From Vulcanimicrobiota bacterium (GTDB lineage Bacteria; Vulcanimicrobiota; Vulcanimicrobiia; Vulcanimicrobiales; Vulcanimicrobiaceae): 64,000 nt of DNA. Each line of letters starts with the position of its first letter. Position 1 is the stretch's first letter. Positions 25,095 through 36,060 of this stretch are shown here, piece after piece. The DNA is taken from positions 1 to 64,000 of the forward strand of contig PMSI01000002.1 in the NCBI GenBank assembly GCA_003168375.1. The letters run 5' to 3'. Both the position numbers and the translations under genes were made by a program. The notes under the pieces were generated by a model that had not been told where the DNA came from, did not search any database, and worked only from the letters and a program-made list of their open reading frames with translations.

Positions 25095-26209
25095 GCTGCT
25101 CGCGCGGCCAGTACCTCCCGATAGATCTCGAGGATTCGCCGCGTCTGCACCTCGACCGTAAACCGCGAGAGTGCCAAATGTACGGCACTTTGATCGTGGC
25201 CGGTCGCCAGCGCGTCCCGCAGCGCCGCGGCGATCGCGTCAGCGTTTGGCGGGACGACGCGCCCCGCATCGGTCAGCACTTCGCGCGAGGCTTCACTCTC
25301 GGCCGCGATGACCGGCAGGCCGGCGGCGAGCGCCTCGGCGAGGACCAAGCCCTGGGTGTCGGTCGTCGACGGGAAGATGAACGCGTCGGCCGATGCGTAC
25401 ACGTCGGGGAGCCGCTCGCGGGGCAAGCCGCCGATGAAGCGGAGGCGGTCGACCACGCCGAGTCGTCGCGCGCGCTCCTCGAGTACCGGACGGTGCGGGC
25501 CTTCGCCGACGATCGCGAGCCGCAGCTCCCCGATCCGCGCCAGGGCGTCGATCGCGAGCTCGACGTTCTTCTCGAGTCCGAGCCGCGAAACGACGAGCGC
25601 GAGCGGCGCGTCGCCGGCGGCACCGAGCCGCGCGCGGACGAGCGCGCTGCGCCGTCCGGCAGCGAAGCGATCGACATCGATCGCGCTCGGCACGACCGCG
25701 ATCGGCGCGTGCACGCCGAGCTCACGCAGACGGCTCTCCATCGCGCTGGTCGGAACGACAACGGCGTCGGCCGCATTCGCGTACCGCCGCGTGAGTTCGA
25801 CCATCGCGCGTTCCGTCGTCGCGCGGTCGAACGGCGCGTAGTGCGCGTATGCGTCCAACCGCGTGTGATACGTGAAGACGAGCGGGATGTTGCGGCGGCG
25901 CGCGTACGACGCACCCATCCATCCGGTGACGAACGGCGAGTGCGCGTGCACGAGATCGATACCGCGCACGCGCCGTCGATCGTCGGCGTTGAGATACGGT
26001 ACGCACAAGCGATATGCGGTTTGCGTCGGGAGCGGCAGCGAAGGGATGCGCACGACGTCGCCCGCATCGTCGACGAAACGCGGAAAGTGCGGCGCGATCG
26101 TCGTCACCTCGACACCGTGCGCGCACAAGCCGGCGCGAAGAGCGTCGATGCTGGCAACGACGCCGTTCACGATCGGCCGGTAACATTCGGTGTAAAATCC
26201 CACACGCAT
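25091..26209 (-). CDS. GT4-family glycosyltransferase
   Basis: 372 residues in the GT-B fold. It starts MRVGFYTECYRPIVNGVVASIDALR and contains DLVHAHSPFVTGWMGASYARR. The C-terminal nucleotide-sugar site shows LEKNVELAIDAL, FIGGLPRERLPDVYASADAFIFPSTTDTQGLVLAEALAAGLPVIA with the Glu of the EX7E motif. It resembles the mannosyl- and diacylglycerol-glucosyltransferases of the PimB/MgdA group. The exact sugar and acceptor are unknown. An ATG seven codons upstream is possible. Its end overlaps the promoter of the SOS-linked pair. Confidence 0.85.
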   Translation of the reverse strand: MRVGFYTECYRPIVNGVVASIDALRAGLCAHGVEVTTIAPHFPRFVDDAGDVVRIPSLPLPTQTAYRLCVPYLNADDRRRVRGIDLVHAHSPFVTGWMGASYARRRNIPLVFTYHTRLDAYAHYAPFDRATTERAMVELTRRYANAADAVVVPTSAMESRLRELGVHAPIAVVPSAIDVDRFAAGRRSALVRARLGAAGDAPLALVVSRLGLEKNVELAIDALARIGELRLAIVGEGPHRPVLEERARRLGVVDRLRFIGGLPRERLPDVYASADAFIFPSTTDTQGLVLAEALAAGLPVIAAESEASREVLTDAGRVVPPNADAIAAALRDALATGHDQSAVHLALSRFTVEVQTRRILEIYREVLAARAA

Positions 26210-26491
26210 GGGACCGCTGCTATTCTCCATACTCGCCGAGGTTCCACTGCGCTGCGGCGGGGCAAGCTTGCGCTCGCGCCTATCAACAAGGGATATGCTT
26301 CGGGTGCGACCCGGTATTTGACGGGTCGCGCGGATCGTGCTACCTTCACCGGAGTTCACCGGGACCCGGCGGGTCCTGGAGGCATTCGACCGAGCCCCTG
26401 AATCGTTGCCGGTTCAGTTCAAGGGCTCGCCGACCACCGCTACGACGTCGAGTGCGAACCACGAACGCACGGATCTACCGATCCGGGCCTG
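26210..26491. other. Structured intergenic region before the 3D-domain gene
   Basis: 282 nt between divergent genes. Two compact inverted repeats are visible: GCGACCC/GGGTCGC (26306-26329) and GGACCC/GGGTCC around GGC (26362-26376). Wall hydrolases of this class are often preceded by c-di-AMP riboswitches, but I could not match the conserved ydaO core here. The hairpins may be leader structure or termination signals. Confidence 0.4.
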
Positions 26492-27571
26492 GTGGGGCGT
26501 ACCCTCGCACGAGAAAGGAGTCGGACGATCCGAAACGATCTTCCATCACCGCTTGCGGCGACCGGCATGCTTTCCTTGGGTTTGTTGATCCCGTTCGGCG
26601 CCGGTACGGTCCCCGACCGGCTCGCCAAAACGGTCGCCGCAATCGCGGCGCCAAGCCCCGCCAAGCACGTTACGCTCGTTCACGACGGACTCTCAGAGAC
26701 GATTGAAACCCGCGCAGCCTCGGCCGAGGACCTCCTCGCCGAACGCAGCGTCATCCGCTCCCCCGAAGACGCACTCAGCGTCGACCCCGCCAGCCCCCTC
26801 TACGACGGCGAGACCGTCGTCTACCGGGCCGCCGTCCCGGTCACCGTCGTCGTCGACGGTATCCCGCGCACCCTGCGCTCGGCCGCCGCCAACGTCGCCG
26901 ACCTGCTAAACCAGCAGGCCGTCGCCTTCGATCGTCACGACCGGATCTCGCCCGCGCGCGCCAGCGCGCTCGAGAACGACAGCGTCGTAACGGTCAGCCA
27001 CGTCGAATCCTGGACCGAGACCGTCCGCAGGAAGCTGGCCGCGAAGGTTGTCAAGCGCTGGGCGTTCACGCTCCCGGTCGGCAAGACCAAGGTCGTCGAC
27101 CCCGGCTCACCCGGGATCGCCGAAACGGCGTACGCGGTGACCCGCAGCCCCGACCGCAAGGCGCTGCGCCGGACCGCCCTCGTCTCACGCATCCTGCGCG
27201 CACCCCGCGCACGGATCGTCGCCGAGGGGATCGGCGAGTTCGCCCTCTCCGGGCTGGCCGAACAGGGAGTCCGCGGCACGCTTCGGCTCGCCAGCGCGGC
27301 GATCTCGATGGTGGCGACCGCCTACACCGCCAGCTGCTACGGCTGCAGCGGGACGACCGCCAGCGGACGCCCGGCCGGGCACGGGATCGTCGCCGTCGAT
27401 CCGCGCGTGATCCCGCTCGGAACGCGGATGTACATCCCCGGCTACGGCCACGCCGTCGCCGGCGACACCGGCGGCGCGATCCGCGGAAACCGGATCGACC
27501 TCGGCTTCAACTCGACCGCTCAGGCGTTCCAGTTCGGCCGCCGCCCCGTCACGGTGTACCTGATCAAATAG
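26492..27571 (+). CDS. DUF348 and 3D-domain cell-wall protein (YabE/RpfB-like)
   Basis: 359 residues from GTG. A hydrophobic N-terminal segment (about 24-38) is a signal or anchor. Two DUF348-like repeats follow (HVTLVHDGLSETIETRAASAEDLL and VTVVVDGIPRTLRSAAANVADLL). The C-terminal 3D domain is MVATAYTASCYGCSGTTASGRPAGHGIVAVDPRVIPLGTRMYIPGYG to RIDLGF, holding the three Asp. Such proteins are wall lytic transglycosylases or resuscitation factors. AAGGAG at 26515 lies inside the reading frame with no ATG/GTG/TTG at proper distance, so the start is uncertain. Next comes ksgA, as in Firmicutes. Confidence 0.85.
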   Translation: MGRTLARERSRTIRNDLPSPLAATGMLSLGLLIPFGAGTVPDRLAKTVAAIAAPSPAKHVTLVHDGLSETIETRAASAEDLLAERSVIRSPEDALSVDPASPLYDGETVVYRAAVPVTVVVDGIPRTLRSAAANVADLLNQQAVAFDRHDRISPARASALENDSVVTVSHVESWTETVRRKLAAKVVKRWAFTLPVGKTKVVDPGSPGIAETAYAVTRSPDRKALRRTALVSRILRAPRARIVAEGIGEFALSGLAEQGVRGTLRLASAAISMVATAYTASCYGCSGTTASGRPAGHGIVAVDPRVIPLGTRMYIPGYGHAVAGDTGGAIRGNRIDLGFNSTAQAFQFGRRPVTVYLIK

Positions 27572-27603
27572 ACAGCGACAGCCGAGCCCTTCACCCGCGC
27601 GCA

Positions 27604-28407
27604 CTGCTCGGCGCGCGCGGCCTACGCCCCAAGAAGCGGCTCGGACAGCACTTCCTCATGGACGGCGGCGCGGCCGGGCGGATCGCCCGGCTGGCCGTCG
27701 ATGCGCCGGGCGACCGCGTCCTCGAGATCGGCGCCGGGACGGGGGCCTTGACCGCGGCGCTGCTTCGCGAGGGCGCCGAGCTTACCGCGTTCGACCTCGA
27801 CCCCGCGATGGTCGAGATCATGCGCTCGCGCCCCGATCTCGATGCCGCCGACCTGCGGCAAGCCGACGCGCTCGCGTTCGACTACACCGGTTGGGCCGGT
27901 GAGCGCGACTGGCGCGCCGCGGGCAACCTGCCGTACAACGTCGGGACGCCGCTGCTCGTGCGGCTGGCATCACTGCCCCGGCCTCCCGAGCGCATCGTCG
28001 CGATGATTCAGAAGGACGTCGCCGACCGGCTCCTCGCAAAGCCCGGCACCGCGCAATACGGCAGCCTCACCGTGGCGATCGGCTTGACGATGGAGGCGCG
28101 GCGCGCCTTGACCGTCCCAGCCAGCGCCTTTTATCCCCGACCGGCCGTTGTCTCGACGGTGGTCGTGCTGCAAAGGCGCGCCCAACCTGCAGCGCCGGTG
28201 CGCGACCGCGCGTGGTTCGAACAGGTCGTGCGCGCCGCGTTCGCGTACCGGCGGAAGACGCTGGCGAACTCTCTCTCGCTCGCCCTCGATCTGCCGCGCG
28301 AGCGTATCGCCGCGGCGATCGTGTCTCTCGCTCTCAAACCCGACGTCCGTGGTGAAGACCTCGACCTCCGATCGTTCGCCGCTCTCGCCGACACTCTGGC
28401 CGGCTGA
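27604..28407 (+). CDS. ksgA: 16S rRNA dimethyladenosine transferase, apparent CTG start
   Basis: About 267 residues from CTG. KsgA dimethylates two adjacent adenines near the 3' end of 16S rRNA. ARGLRPKKRLGQHFLMD is the N-terminal signature, followed by VLEIGAGTGALTAAL (SAM site), AAGNLPYNVGTPLLV (NLPY catalytic motif) and FYPRPAVVSTVVVL. The first in-frame ATG (27658) lies after the KKRLGQHFL signature. No ATG, GTG or TTG exists upstream in the open frame, which leaves CTG at 27604 or a rarer codon further up. Confidence 0.92.
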   Translation: MLGARGLRPKKRLGQHFLMDGGAAGRIARLAVDAPGDRVLEIGAGTGALTAALLREGAELTAFDLDPAMVEIMRSRPDLDAADLRQADALAFDYTGWAGERDWRAAGNLPYNVGTPLLVRLASLPRPPERIVAMIQKDVADRLLAKPGTAQYGSLTVAIGLTMEARRALTVPASAFYPRPAVVSTVVVLQRRAQPAAPVRDRAWFEQVVRAAFAYRRKTLANSLSLALDLPRERIAAAIVSLALKPDVRGEDLDLRSFAALADTLAG

Positions 28408-29113
28408 CGCCTTCCGCTGGTACTTCTCGCTCGCGGTCGCGCTGGTGCTCATCATCGCATCGGTGATCCCGGGGTCAGTGTTCATCGCGCTCTTGGTGGC
28501 GTTCCGGGTCGCGACGCCGAACGATCTGCGTACGCTCTCGTGGCCGCTGCTCGCCGGTCAGCTCGCCTCGTATGCCGTGGGTCTGGGGCTCTTGGCGGTG
28601 GTGCTGCCGCCGCTCGCACAGCGTTCGCTTCGTGCGCTCGGTCTGCGTGTGCCGCGAGCTTCCGACCTCGCCTGGGGCGCCGGCGGCGCGATCGCGATGC
28701 TGCTCGCAGCGACGCTCACCGGCGCCGCTCAGGAAGCGCTGTTCCATCTCAAGGCCGACGAGGTGCAAGTCCACTGGCTGCGCGAAGCGCGCGGCACGCT
28801 GGTCGCGGGGTTCGTCTTCCTCGCGTGCGTGGCGGCTCCGTTCATGGAAGAGCTCACCTTCCGCGGCTTCTTCTTCAACGCGCTCCTGCGCTATGCACCC
28901 GTCACGGTCGCGGTTCTGCTCTCCTCCATCCTGTTCGGCTTCGCGCACTGGCAGCCGGGGAACGCGGGTGCGATCGCACCGCTCGCCGCGAGCGGGATCG
29001 TGCTCGCGGCAGTCTACTACCGGACCGGTTCGCTGACCGCCTCGATGCTCACCCACGCGCTCTTCAACCTGATCACCGTCGTTTTCGTGCTGGGACTGCA
29101 CCAGCCGGTGTGA
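28352..29113 (+). CDS. CPBP-family intramembrane metalloprotease
   Basis: 253 residues with about eight hydrophobic helices. The CPBP (Abi) motifs are present: EELTFRGFFFNALL (the EExxxR glutamates), SILFGFAHWQPGN and ASMLTHALFNLITV. Homologues cleave prenylated or membrane substrates or act as bacteriocin self-immunity proteins; the substrate here is unknown. The GTG start overlaps ksgA by 56 nt. The 3' end overlaps the convergent DUF2079 gene by 41 nt. Confidence 0.85.
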   Translation: MKTSTSDRSPLSPTLWPADAFRWYFSLAVALVLIIASVIPGSVFIALLVAFRVATPNDLRTLSWPLLAGQLASYAVGLGLLAVVLPPLAQRSLRALGLRVPRASDLAWGAGGAIAMLLAATLTGAAQEALFHLKADEVQVHWLREARGTLVAGFVFLACVAAPFMEELTFRGFFFNALLRYAPVTVAVLLSSILFGFAHWQPGNAGAIAPLAASGIVLAAVYYRTGSLTASMLTHALFNLITVVFVLGLHQPV

Positions 29114-30356
29114 CGGGGACGCCGCCGCACAGGACGGCGTCCGCCGGCCACATCCCGAGCCCGAGCGAAGCGAAGAACGCGCGGGCGTCTTTGTTGTACG
29201 CGGGACAGTAGCCGGTCTCGGCGGGATCGTACTTGGCGAGCAGCACGTGCGGGTTCGACGCGGCGGCGACGTACGCACCCTCCTGTGGGCGCCGTACGAC
29301 GACGTCGCGCGGCGCATCGCGCAATGACGCCGCAGCCCTATACGCACTGCGGTCGACGACGTAGGGCCAGCGACCGATCTTCAGCACGGTGTCGTTGAAG
29401 AACAGCGCGCAGAGCACCGCGCAGGCGAGCATCGGCGTTGCGATCCGCGGGTACTTCGCGACCGCGTACGCGGACGCGAGCGCGGTCGCCGCGACCAGCG
29501 GCGCGGTCCAGTGCGTCCCGATGCGTGCGATCGGATAGGCCCACGGGCGGTTGAACACCAACTCGGCGACGAGCGGCGCGGCGAGCAGCAGCCGGTAGCG
29601 CAGCAGCAGCGGCGCGAACGCGAACGGCGCGAGCAGCGCGGCGAAGAACGCCAGCTTCTGCAGCGGGTCGTCGACGTGCAGCGCGTACCCGGGCAGCGAG
29701 GGATGCGCGTTCGTCAGCTGCTCCGCGACGACGAACGCGATCCCGTTCGCCGCGGCGAGCACGACCAGCGCGAGCCCGATGCGACGGTCCCACCAGAGCG
29801 CGCACGCCGCTCCGAACCAGGCGATGAAGAGCGCCTGATCTTCTTTGATCCCGAGCAGCAGCTGCGCCACGATCAACGCGGCGACGAGCGCCCGGCGCCG
29901 CACCGCGATCGCGCCGAGCGCGGCGAGCAGCGGGACGAAGACGTTCTCCAGGAAGTTGCCGTACGCGATCCCCTGCGCCGACGGCGAGAGCAGATACGCG
30001 ATGCCGACCGCGCTCGCACCGCGCAGGCTCGCGCCGCACCCGCGCGCGAACGCGCAGATCGCGAGCGCCGCGCCCGCGATCGCCAGCACCTGCACGACCA
30101 GGAGCGTCTGCGCGAACGGGAACAGCGCGATCAGCGGGACGAGCGCGAGCAGCACCCACGAGTCGTGCACCTGCAGGTGCGGCCGGTACTCGGCGCCGTT
30201 CCACGATCCGCGCCCGTGCGCTTCGCCGGCCAGCCATTGCACGAACGTGCCGGTATCGGCGCCGTAGCGCAGCGCGTAGAGCTTGTTCAGGTCGAGCGCG
30301 ACGTAGATCAGCGCGAAGATCGCTGCCCCGACCACGACGGCGCGCGTCGGTCTCAC
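29073..30356 (-). CDS. DUF2079-family polytopic membrane protein
   Basis: 427 residues with about ten membrane helices. The N-terminal DLNKLYALRYGADTGTFVQWLAGEAHGRGSWNG followed by PHLQVHDSWVLLALVPLIALFP resembles DUF2079, a GT-C-like family in which the acidic and His residues after helix 1 are conserved. A lipid-linked sugar transferase role is suggested by the fold and by the GT4 gene upstream, which it overlaps by 4 nt, but substrates are unknown. Confidence 0.75.
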   Translation of the reverse strand: MRPTRAVVVGAAIFALIYVALDLNKLYALRYGADTGTFVQWLAGEAHGRGSWNGAEYRPHLQVHDSWVLLALVPLIALFPFAQTLLVVQVLAIAGAALAICAFARGCGASLRGASAVGIAYLLSPSAQGIAYGNFLENVFVPLLAALGAIAVRRRALVAALIVAQLLLGIKEDQALFIAWFGAACALWWDRRIGLALVVLAAANGIAFVVAEQLTNAHPSLPGYALHVDDPLQKLAFFAALLAPFAFAPLLLRYRLLLAAPLVAELVFNRPWAYPIARIGTHWTAPLVAATALASAYAVAKYPRIATPMLACAVLCALFFNDTVLKIGRWPYVVDRSAYRAAASLRDAPRDVVVRRPQEGAYVAAASNPHVLLAKYDPAETGYCPAYNKDARAFFASLGLGMWPADAVLCGGVPVTPAGAVPARKRR

Positions 30357-31426
30357 GGCACCGTCTCGCCGACGATCGCTCGCAGTCGCGCGACGAAGCG
30401 CTCCGGCCGGAACTCTTCCGCATGCGCGCGCAAGCGTCCCGGATCGTAGCGCGCCGGATCGAAGGCACGGATCGCCTCGGCCAGCGCGCGCGGTTGCGCG
30501 TCGTCAAAGAACGCGCCGGTCTCGCCGTCGACGATCGTCTCGAGCGCGCCGCCGGCAGCGTACGCGATCGTCGGACGACCCGCCGCCGCCGCCTCGAGCG
30601 GGACGAGTCCGAAGTCTTCTTCGCCGGGCAGGATCGCCGCGCGGGCGTCGCCGAGCAGCGCGTTGCGCGTCGCGTCGTCGACGGCCCCGTGGAACGTCGT
30701 CGCGGTCCCGAGCGCGAGCGCCTTGAGGCGGCGTTCGTCGGGACCCGTCCCGACGACGTGCAGCGGGACGCCCGCGATCGCACACGCCGCGATCGCGAGA
30801 TCGATCCGCTTGTACGGCAGGAGCCGCGAGACGACGGCGTAGTACGCGCCGTTCCCCGCGCCCGGCGTGAAGCCGTCGACGTCGACGGGGCAGGGCAGGA
30901 CGTCCGCCTCCCGGCCGTACCAGCGCCGCACGCGCGCGGCGACGTTGTGCGAGTTCGCGACGAAACGCGTCGGCCGCTGGGCGGCGCGCACGTCCCAAGC
31001 TGCGAGCCGCCGGATCAACGGACGCGCGAGCGCTGCGGCGCCGAATCCGCCGACGTACCGTGCCTCGTCGAACACGAAGCGCGAGACCGTGTTGATGTAG
31101 CATACGTGGACCGCATCCGGGCGCACGATCACGCCCTTCGCCCACGCCGTCGTCGACGAGACGACGAGATCGTACGCCGAGAGGTCGAACGCCTCGAACG
31201 CGCGCGGGTACAGCGGCGCGTACGCGCGGAACGCCCGCTCGCGCAGCGGAAACCACTGCAAGAACGATGTTCGTACGCGTTCGGGCGGGACGAGATCGCC
31301 GACCGCGCGTTCGTCGTACAGCGCGGTGTAGACCGGCGCCTCCGGCCACGCGCGCACGAAGTGCGCGAAGACGCGCTCCGCCCCGCCGCGCTGGTTGAGG
31401 TAATCGTGGACGAGGGCGGTCTTCAG
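30353..31426 (-). CDS. GT4-family glycosyltransferase, apparent CTG start
   Basis: 357 residues. It begins LKTALVHDYLNQRGGAERVFAHF, the usual start of this GT4 group. SRLLPYKRIDLAIAAC, VVGTGPDERRLKAL and ILPGEEDFGLVPLEAAAAGRPTIAY form the donor site. It is similar to exopolysaccharide mannosyl- and rhamnosyltransferases. The only initiation codon at the conserved N-terminus is CTG, overlapping the M16 stop as CTGA, the same coupling geometry as the ATGA and GTGA junctions around it. Longer readings run 66 Arg-rich codons into the M16 gene. Confidence 0.88.
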   Translation of the reverse strand: MKTALVHDYLNQRGGAERVFAHFVRAWPEAPVYTALYDERAVGDLVPPERVRTSFLQWFPLRERAFRAYAPLYPRAFEAFDLSAYDLVVSSTTAWAKGVIVRPDAVHVCYINTVSRFVFDEARYVGGFGAAALARPLIRRLAAWDVRAAQRPTRFVANSHNVAARVRRWYGREADVLPCPVDVDGFTPGAGNGAYYAVVSRLLPYKRIDLAIAACAIAGVPLHVVGTGPDERRLKALALGTATTFHGAVDDATRNALLGDARAAILPGEEDFGLVPLEAAAAGRPTIAYAAGGALETIVDGETGAFFDDAQPRALAEAIRAFDPARYDPGRLRAHAEEFRPERFVARLRAIVGETVP

Positions 31427-32745
31427 TTCCCGTTCCCGCGCGGCAGGACGAGCGCGACGTCGAATTTCCGGAAGTACTTCTTCGCGACGCGCACGACGTC
31501 GGCGGCCGTCACGCGAGCGATCGCCGCGGCGACGTCGTCGGCGGCGCCGGCCGGAAGACCGAGCTCCACCGCGTTGCCGATCGCCGAGGCGCGCTCGTCG
31601 AGCGTTACCGTCTCGAGCGCCCATTCGCCCCGCGCGGTTTCCTTGTAACGGGCGAGCACCGCAGCGGTCAGGGGTTTCGTCGCGGCGGCCTTCGCAATCG
31701 CGCCGATCCCCGTCAACCCGACTTCCGGGTCGATCCGCGAGCCGTTGATCCAGAGGACGAGCTGCGCCGGCGACGCGTCGTACCCGTAGATCAGGCCGAC
31801 CGAACGGAGCAGCGGCGGGCGCGTGGTCGCGCCGGCGCGTTCGAAGACGCTGCCGAGCAACGCGCGCATGACGAGCGCTGCCGGAAAGTCGCGCTCGCCG
31901 AGCGACGGCGCCGCGAAGCCCAGGACGACATACGGCGCGCCGAGGTCGCGATGGGTCAGGATGCGCTTCGGTTGTGCGCCGAGCGGCCGTGCTCCAAGCG
32001 CGGTGGCGCGCGCGGTCCCGGCGTGGAGCGCCGCGAGAAGCACGCGGCTCGCCGCGTCGGTCGCATCGCCGGTGCGGCCCACCGCCGAGGCGACCGCGTC
32101 GCCGCGCGTGTACCAGGTGTCGTAGAACGTCTTGAGGTCGGCCGCCCCGAGCGCGGCCAGCGCGGCAGGGTTCCCGAGCGCGGGTAAGCCGGCGCCGCCG
32201 CGGTAGTAGGCCGAGCGCAGCATCGCGCGCCCGACCAGCCGCGGGTCGCCGTCCTCGTCGGCGATCCGCTCGCCGAGCGACGCGCGCGCCGCGGCGAGCG
32301 TGGCGGGATCGAACGCGGGCGCGCCGAGCGCGCCGGCGACCAGCGGTGCGGCGAGCGCGAGCCGCTCCGGCGTCCCTTCCAGGTAGAACCGGACGCCTTG
32401 CGGGCCGACGGCGTAACTGATCGACGCGCCGGCAGCCTCCACGGCGTCGGCGAGCGGGACAGCCTGTCCTGGGCTCAGCCCGTCCTGAGCTCGTCGCAGG
32501 GTCGAAGCGACCGGCGTGCGCAGCACCGCCTCGGCGGTCAACGCGGCGAGCCCGTTCTGGGCGGCCGTCTGACGGTCGAGCCCGGCACGAACGTGCAGCA
32601 TCACCCCCGCCAGCGGGACACCCGGGTCGGGCTGGACGAACGCCCGCGCGCCGCCGGCGTCGATCGCCGTGACGGGCGGCGCCACGGCGGTCGCCGGTGC
32701 CGCGAACGCGACGGCGAGCGCGGCGGCCGCGAACACCCGGATCAT
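31423..32745 (-). CDS. M16-type peptidase-like protein lacking the zinc motif (second of pair)
   Basis: 440 residues with a signal peptide (about 1-20) and M16 fold signs: ALAAPLVAGAL, DLKTFYDTWYTRGDAVASAVG, YVVLGFAAPSLGERDFPAALVMRALLGS. Where M16 peptidases have HxxEH the sequence is AALTAE (in QNGLAALTAEAV), so zinc hydrolysis is not expected. A dispersed repeat adds STLRRAQDGLSPGQ early in the protein. It is coupled to the other M16 gene upstream by a 4-nt overlap. Confidence 0.82.
   Translation of the reverse strand: MIRVFAAAALAVAFAAPATAVAPPVTAIDAGGARAFVQPDPGVPLAGVMLHVRAGLDRQTAAQNGLAALTAEAVLRTPVASTLRRAQDGLSPGQAVPLADAVEAAGASISYAVGPQGVRFYLEGTPERLALAAPLVAGALGAPAFDPATLAAARASLGERIADEDGDPRLVGRAMLRSAYYRGGAGLPALGNPAALAALGAADLKTFYDTWYTRGDAVASAVGRTGDATDAASRVLLAALHAGTARATALGARPLGAQPKRILTHRDLGAPYVVLGFAAPSLGERDFPAALVMRALLGSVFERAGATTRPPLLRSVGLIYGYDASPAQLVLWINGSRIDPEVGLTGIGAIAKAAATKPLTAAVLARYKETARGEWALETVTLDERASAIGNAVELGLPAGAADDVAAAIARVTAADVVRVAKKYFRKFDVALVLPRGNGN
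32454..32508 (+). repeat. Dispersed palindromic repeat inside the M16 gene
   Basis: Contains CGTCCTGAGCTCGTCGCAGGGTC plus an adjoining self-complementary CCTGGGCTCAGCCC. On the minus strand it is read as STLRRAQDGLSPG, near-identical in peptide to the uppP insert STTLRQAQGD, so both come from one repeat family. Confidence 0.65.
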
Positions 32746-34063
32746 GCGGCCTTCCCCGAGCGCTTCACCTGGGTGACGACCGCCGGCGCCCGGCCGAGAT
32801 ACGTCGCGATGGTGCGCGCCACGGTCTCCGGCGTCAGCTTCGCGGCGAGGGTGAAGTAGCGGCCCTGCGCCCCGCCCTCGGCCGGTGCATACTCGGGATC
32901 ACCCTCGATCGTGTACCAGCCGTACGTGTCGGCAGCGTCGGCCGGGGTCGTCAGATCGCCGAGCGTCCGGTAGATGAAGCGGGCCTGCGCGGCCTCGAAC
33001 GCCGCCGCGGTCATCGGCTTCGCGGCATCGGCCAGCACCCGCTCGACGATCGGGCGTGCCGCCTCGGCGTCGTCGCCGGAGATCGTCACCAGAAAGACAC
33101 CGGGGTTCCGGAAGGTGACGAACTTTCCGGTCACGGTCGCCTTGAGCGTCCCGAGCGCCTTCGCGGCGAGCCCCGTCCGCGGCGCGAAGAGCGCGTCGGC
33201 GGTGAAGTCGAGTGCGGTGGCGTCGGCTTCAGCGGTGATCGGCGGCCCGATCCAGCCCAAGCCGATCCCGGCGAGGTTGGCCGCGTTGCGCAGCTGGCCC
33301 GGCGCGTCCCGCGGCGTCTGCGCCGCCGCCGCCTCGGCGGCCCCGCCCGGCGCCGCTCCCGCGCGGGTGGCGACGCCGCGCAGCACGCCGGCGTCGACCT
33401 GGCCGGTCAGGACGAGGAGCGCGTTGGCCGGGCGGAAGGCGCGCTCGGCGAAGGTGCGGACGCGCTCGAGCGTGACGCCGGAGAGTCCCTTCACCGTACC
33501 GATCGTGCCGTCGTGGAGCGGACCGTCGGCGAACAGGGCGGCGCCGAGGGCGTCTTCGATCGCCTCGGGGCCGAGCGAGCGGTAGAGGAAAACCTCGGCG
33601 CTGTCGCGCTGCGCCAGCTGCAGCCCGGACGCCCCGATCACCGGGGCGAAGAAGTCGGCGGTCATCGCGCGGACGGCCTGCGCGGCGCGGTCGGCCGGGA
33701 CGAGCGCGGTGACGGCGACGCTGTCGGGATACGCGGCGACGGTGATCCGGCCGCCCCAACGATCGACGAGTTGGGCCAGCGAGGTCCCGGTGACGGGAGT
33801 CGATGCCGCTACCGTCGCCGCCGCGAGCCGCGAAAGCCCCGGGATCGCAGCCGGCTCGAAGCCGCCCGCGGGGGCGCGGAACCACAACGCGACGGCCGCC
33901 ACCCGCTGCGCCGGATCGCTCCGGAGCTCGTAGCTCACGCCGCCCGGCAGCACGCCGTTCGCGGAGACGGCGGGCGCACTACTCTGCGCGAACGCGGGTC
34001 CGCCGGCGCCGAAGACGAGAAGGGCCGCGGAAACCGCGGCCCAGCTTCTCTTGCGCCGTCCGC

Positions 34064-34067
<4 letters not shown>
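32742..34067 (-). CDS. M16-type peptidase-like protein lacking the zinc motif (first of pair)
   Basis: 441 residues with a signal peptide (RRKRSWAAVSAALLVFGAGGPAFA). The M16 N-lobe is recognisable (VAAVALWFRAPAGGFEPAAIPGLSRLAAATV, then LAQLVDRWGGRITVAAYPDSVAVTALVPADR). The HxxEH position reads SRLAA. The C-lobe shows GRYFTLAAKLTPETVARTIATYLG. GTG overlaps the ftsH stop (GTGA). With its partner it may form an M16-like heterodimer of two inactive halves; another active partner elsewhere is possible. Confidence 0.82.
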
Positions 34068-35980
<1,913 letters not shown>

Positions 35981-36000
35981 ACGTTGCGAGACCCTTTTAC

Positions 36001-36018
36001 CGTTCTGCCCTTAGAACG
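36001..36018. other. Inverted repeat upstream of ftsH
   Basis: CGTTCT and AGAACG form a 6-bp stem with a 6-nt loop in the 80-nt gap between hpt and ftsH. It could be an operator or an mRNA hairpin modulating ftsH. There is no terminator-like U-run in the ftsH direction. Confidence 0.4.
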
Positions 36019-36060
36019 TTTCTCGACAGGACACGTCTCGCGTCGAAATGGTGGCCGGTC

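Noticed and set aside
26210-26491. ydaO-type c-di-AMP riboswitch before the 3D-domain gene
   Set aside because: The conserved core elements could not be found by eye; only two short hairpins are present.
30353-31624. Longer start for the GT4 gene extending 66 codons into the M16 gene
   Set aside because: The added residues are nearly pure Arg/Gly/Asp and unlike any GT4 N-terminus; the CTG overlapping the stop fits better.
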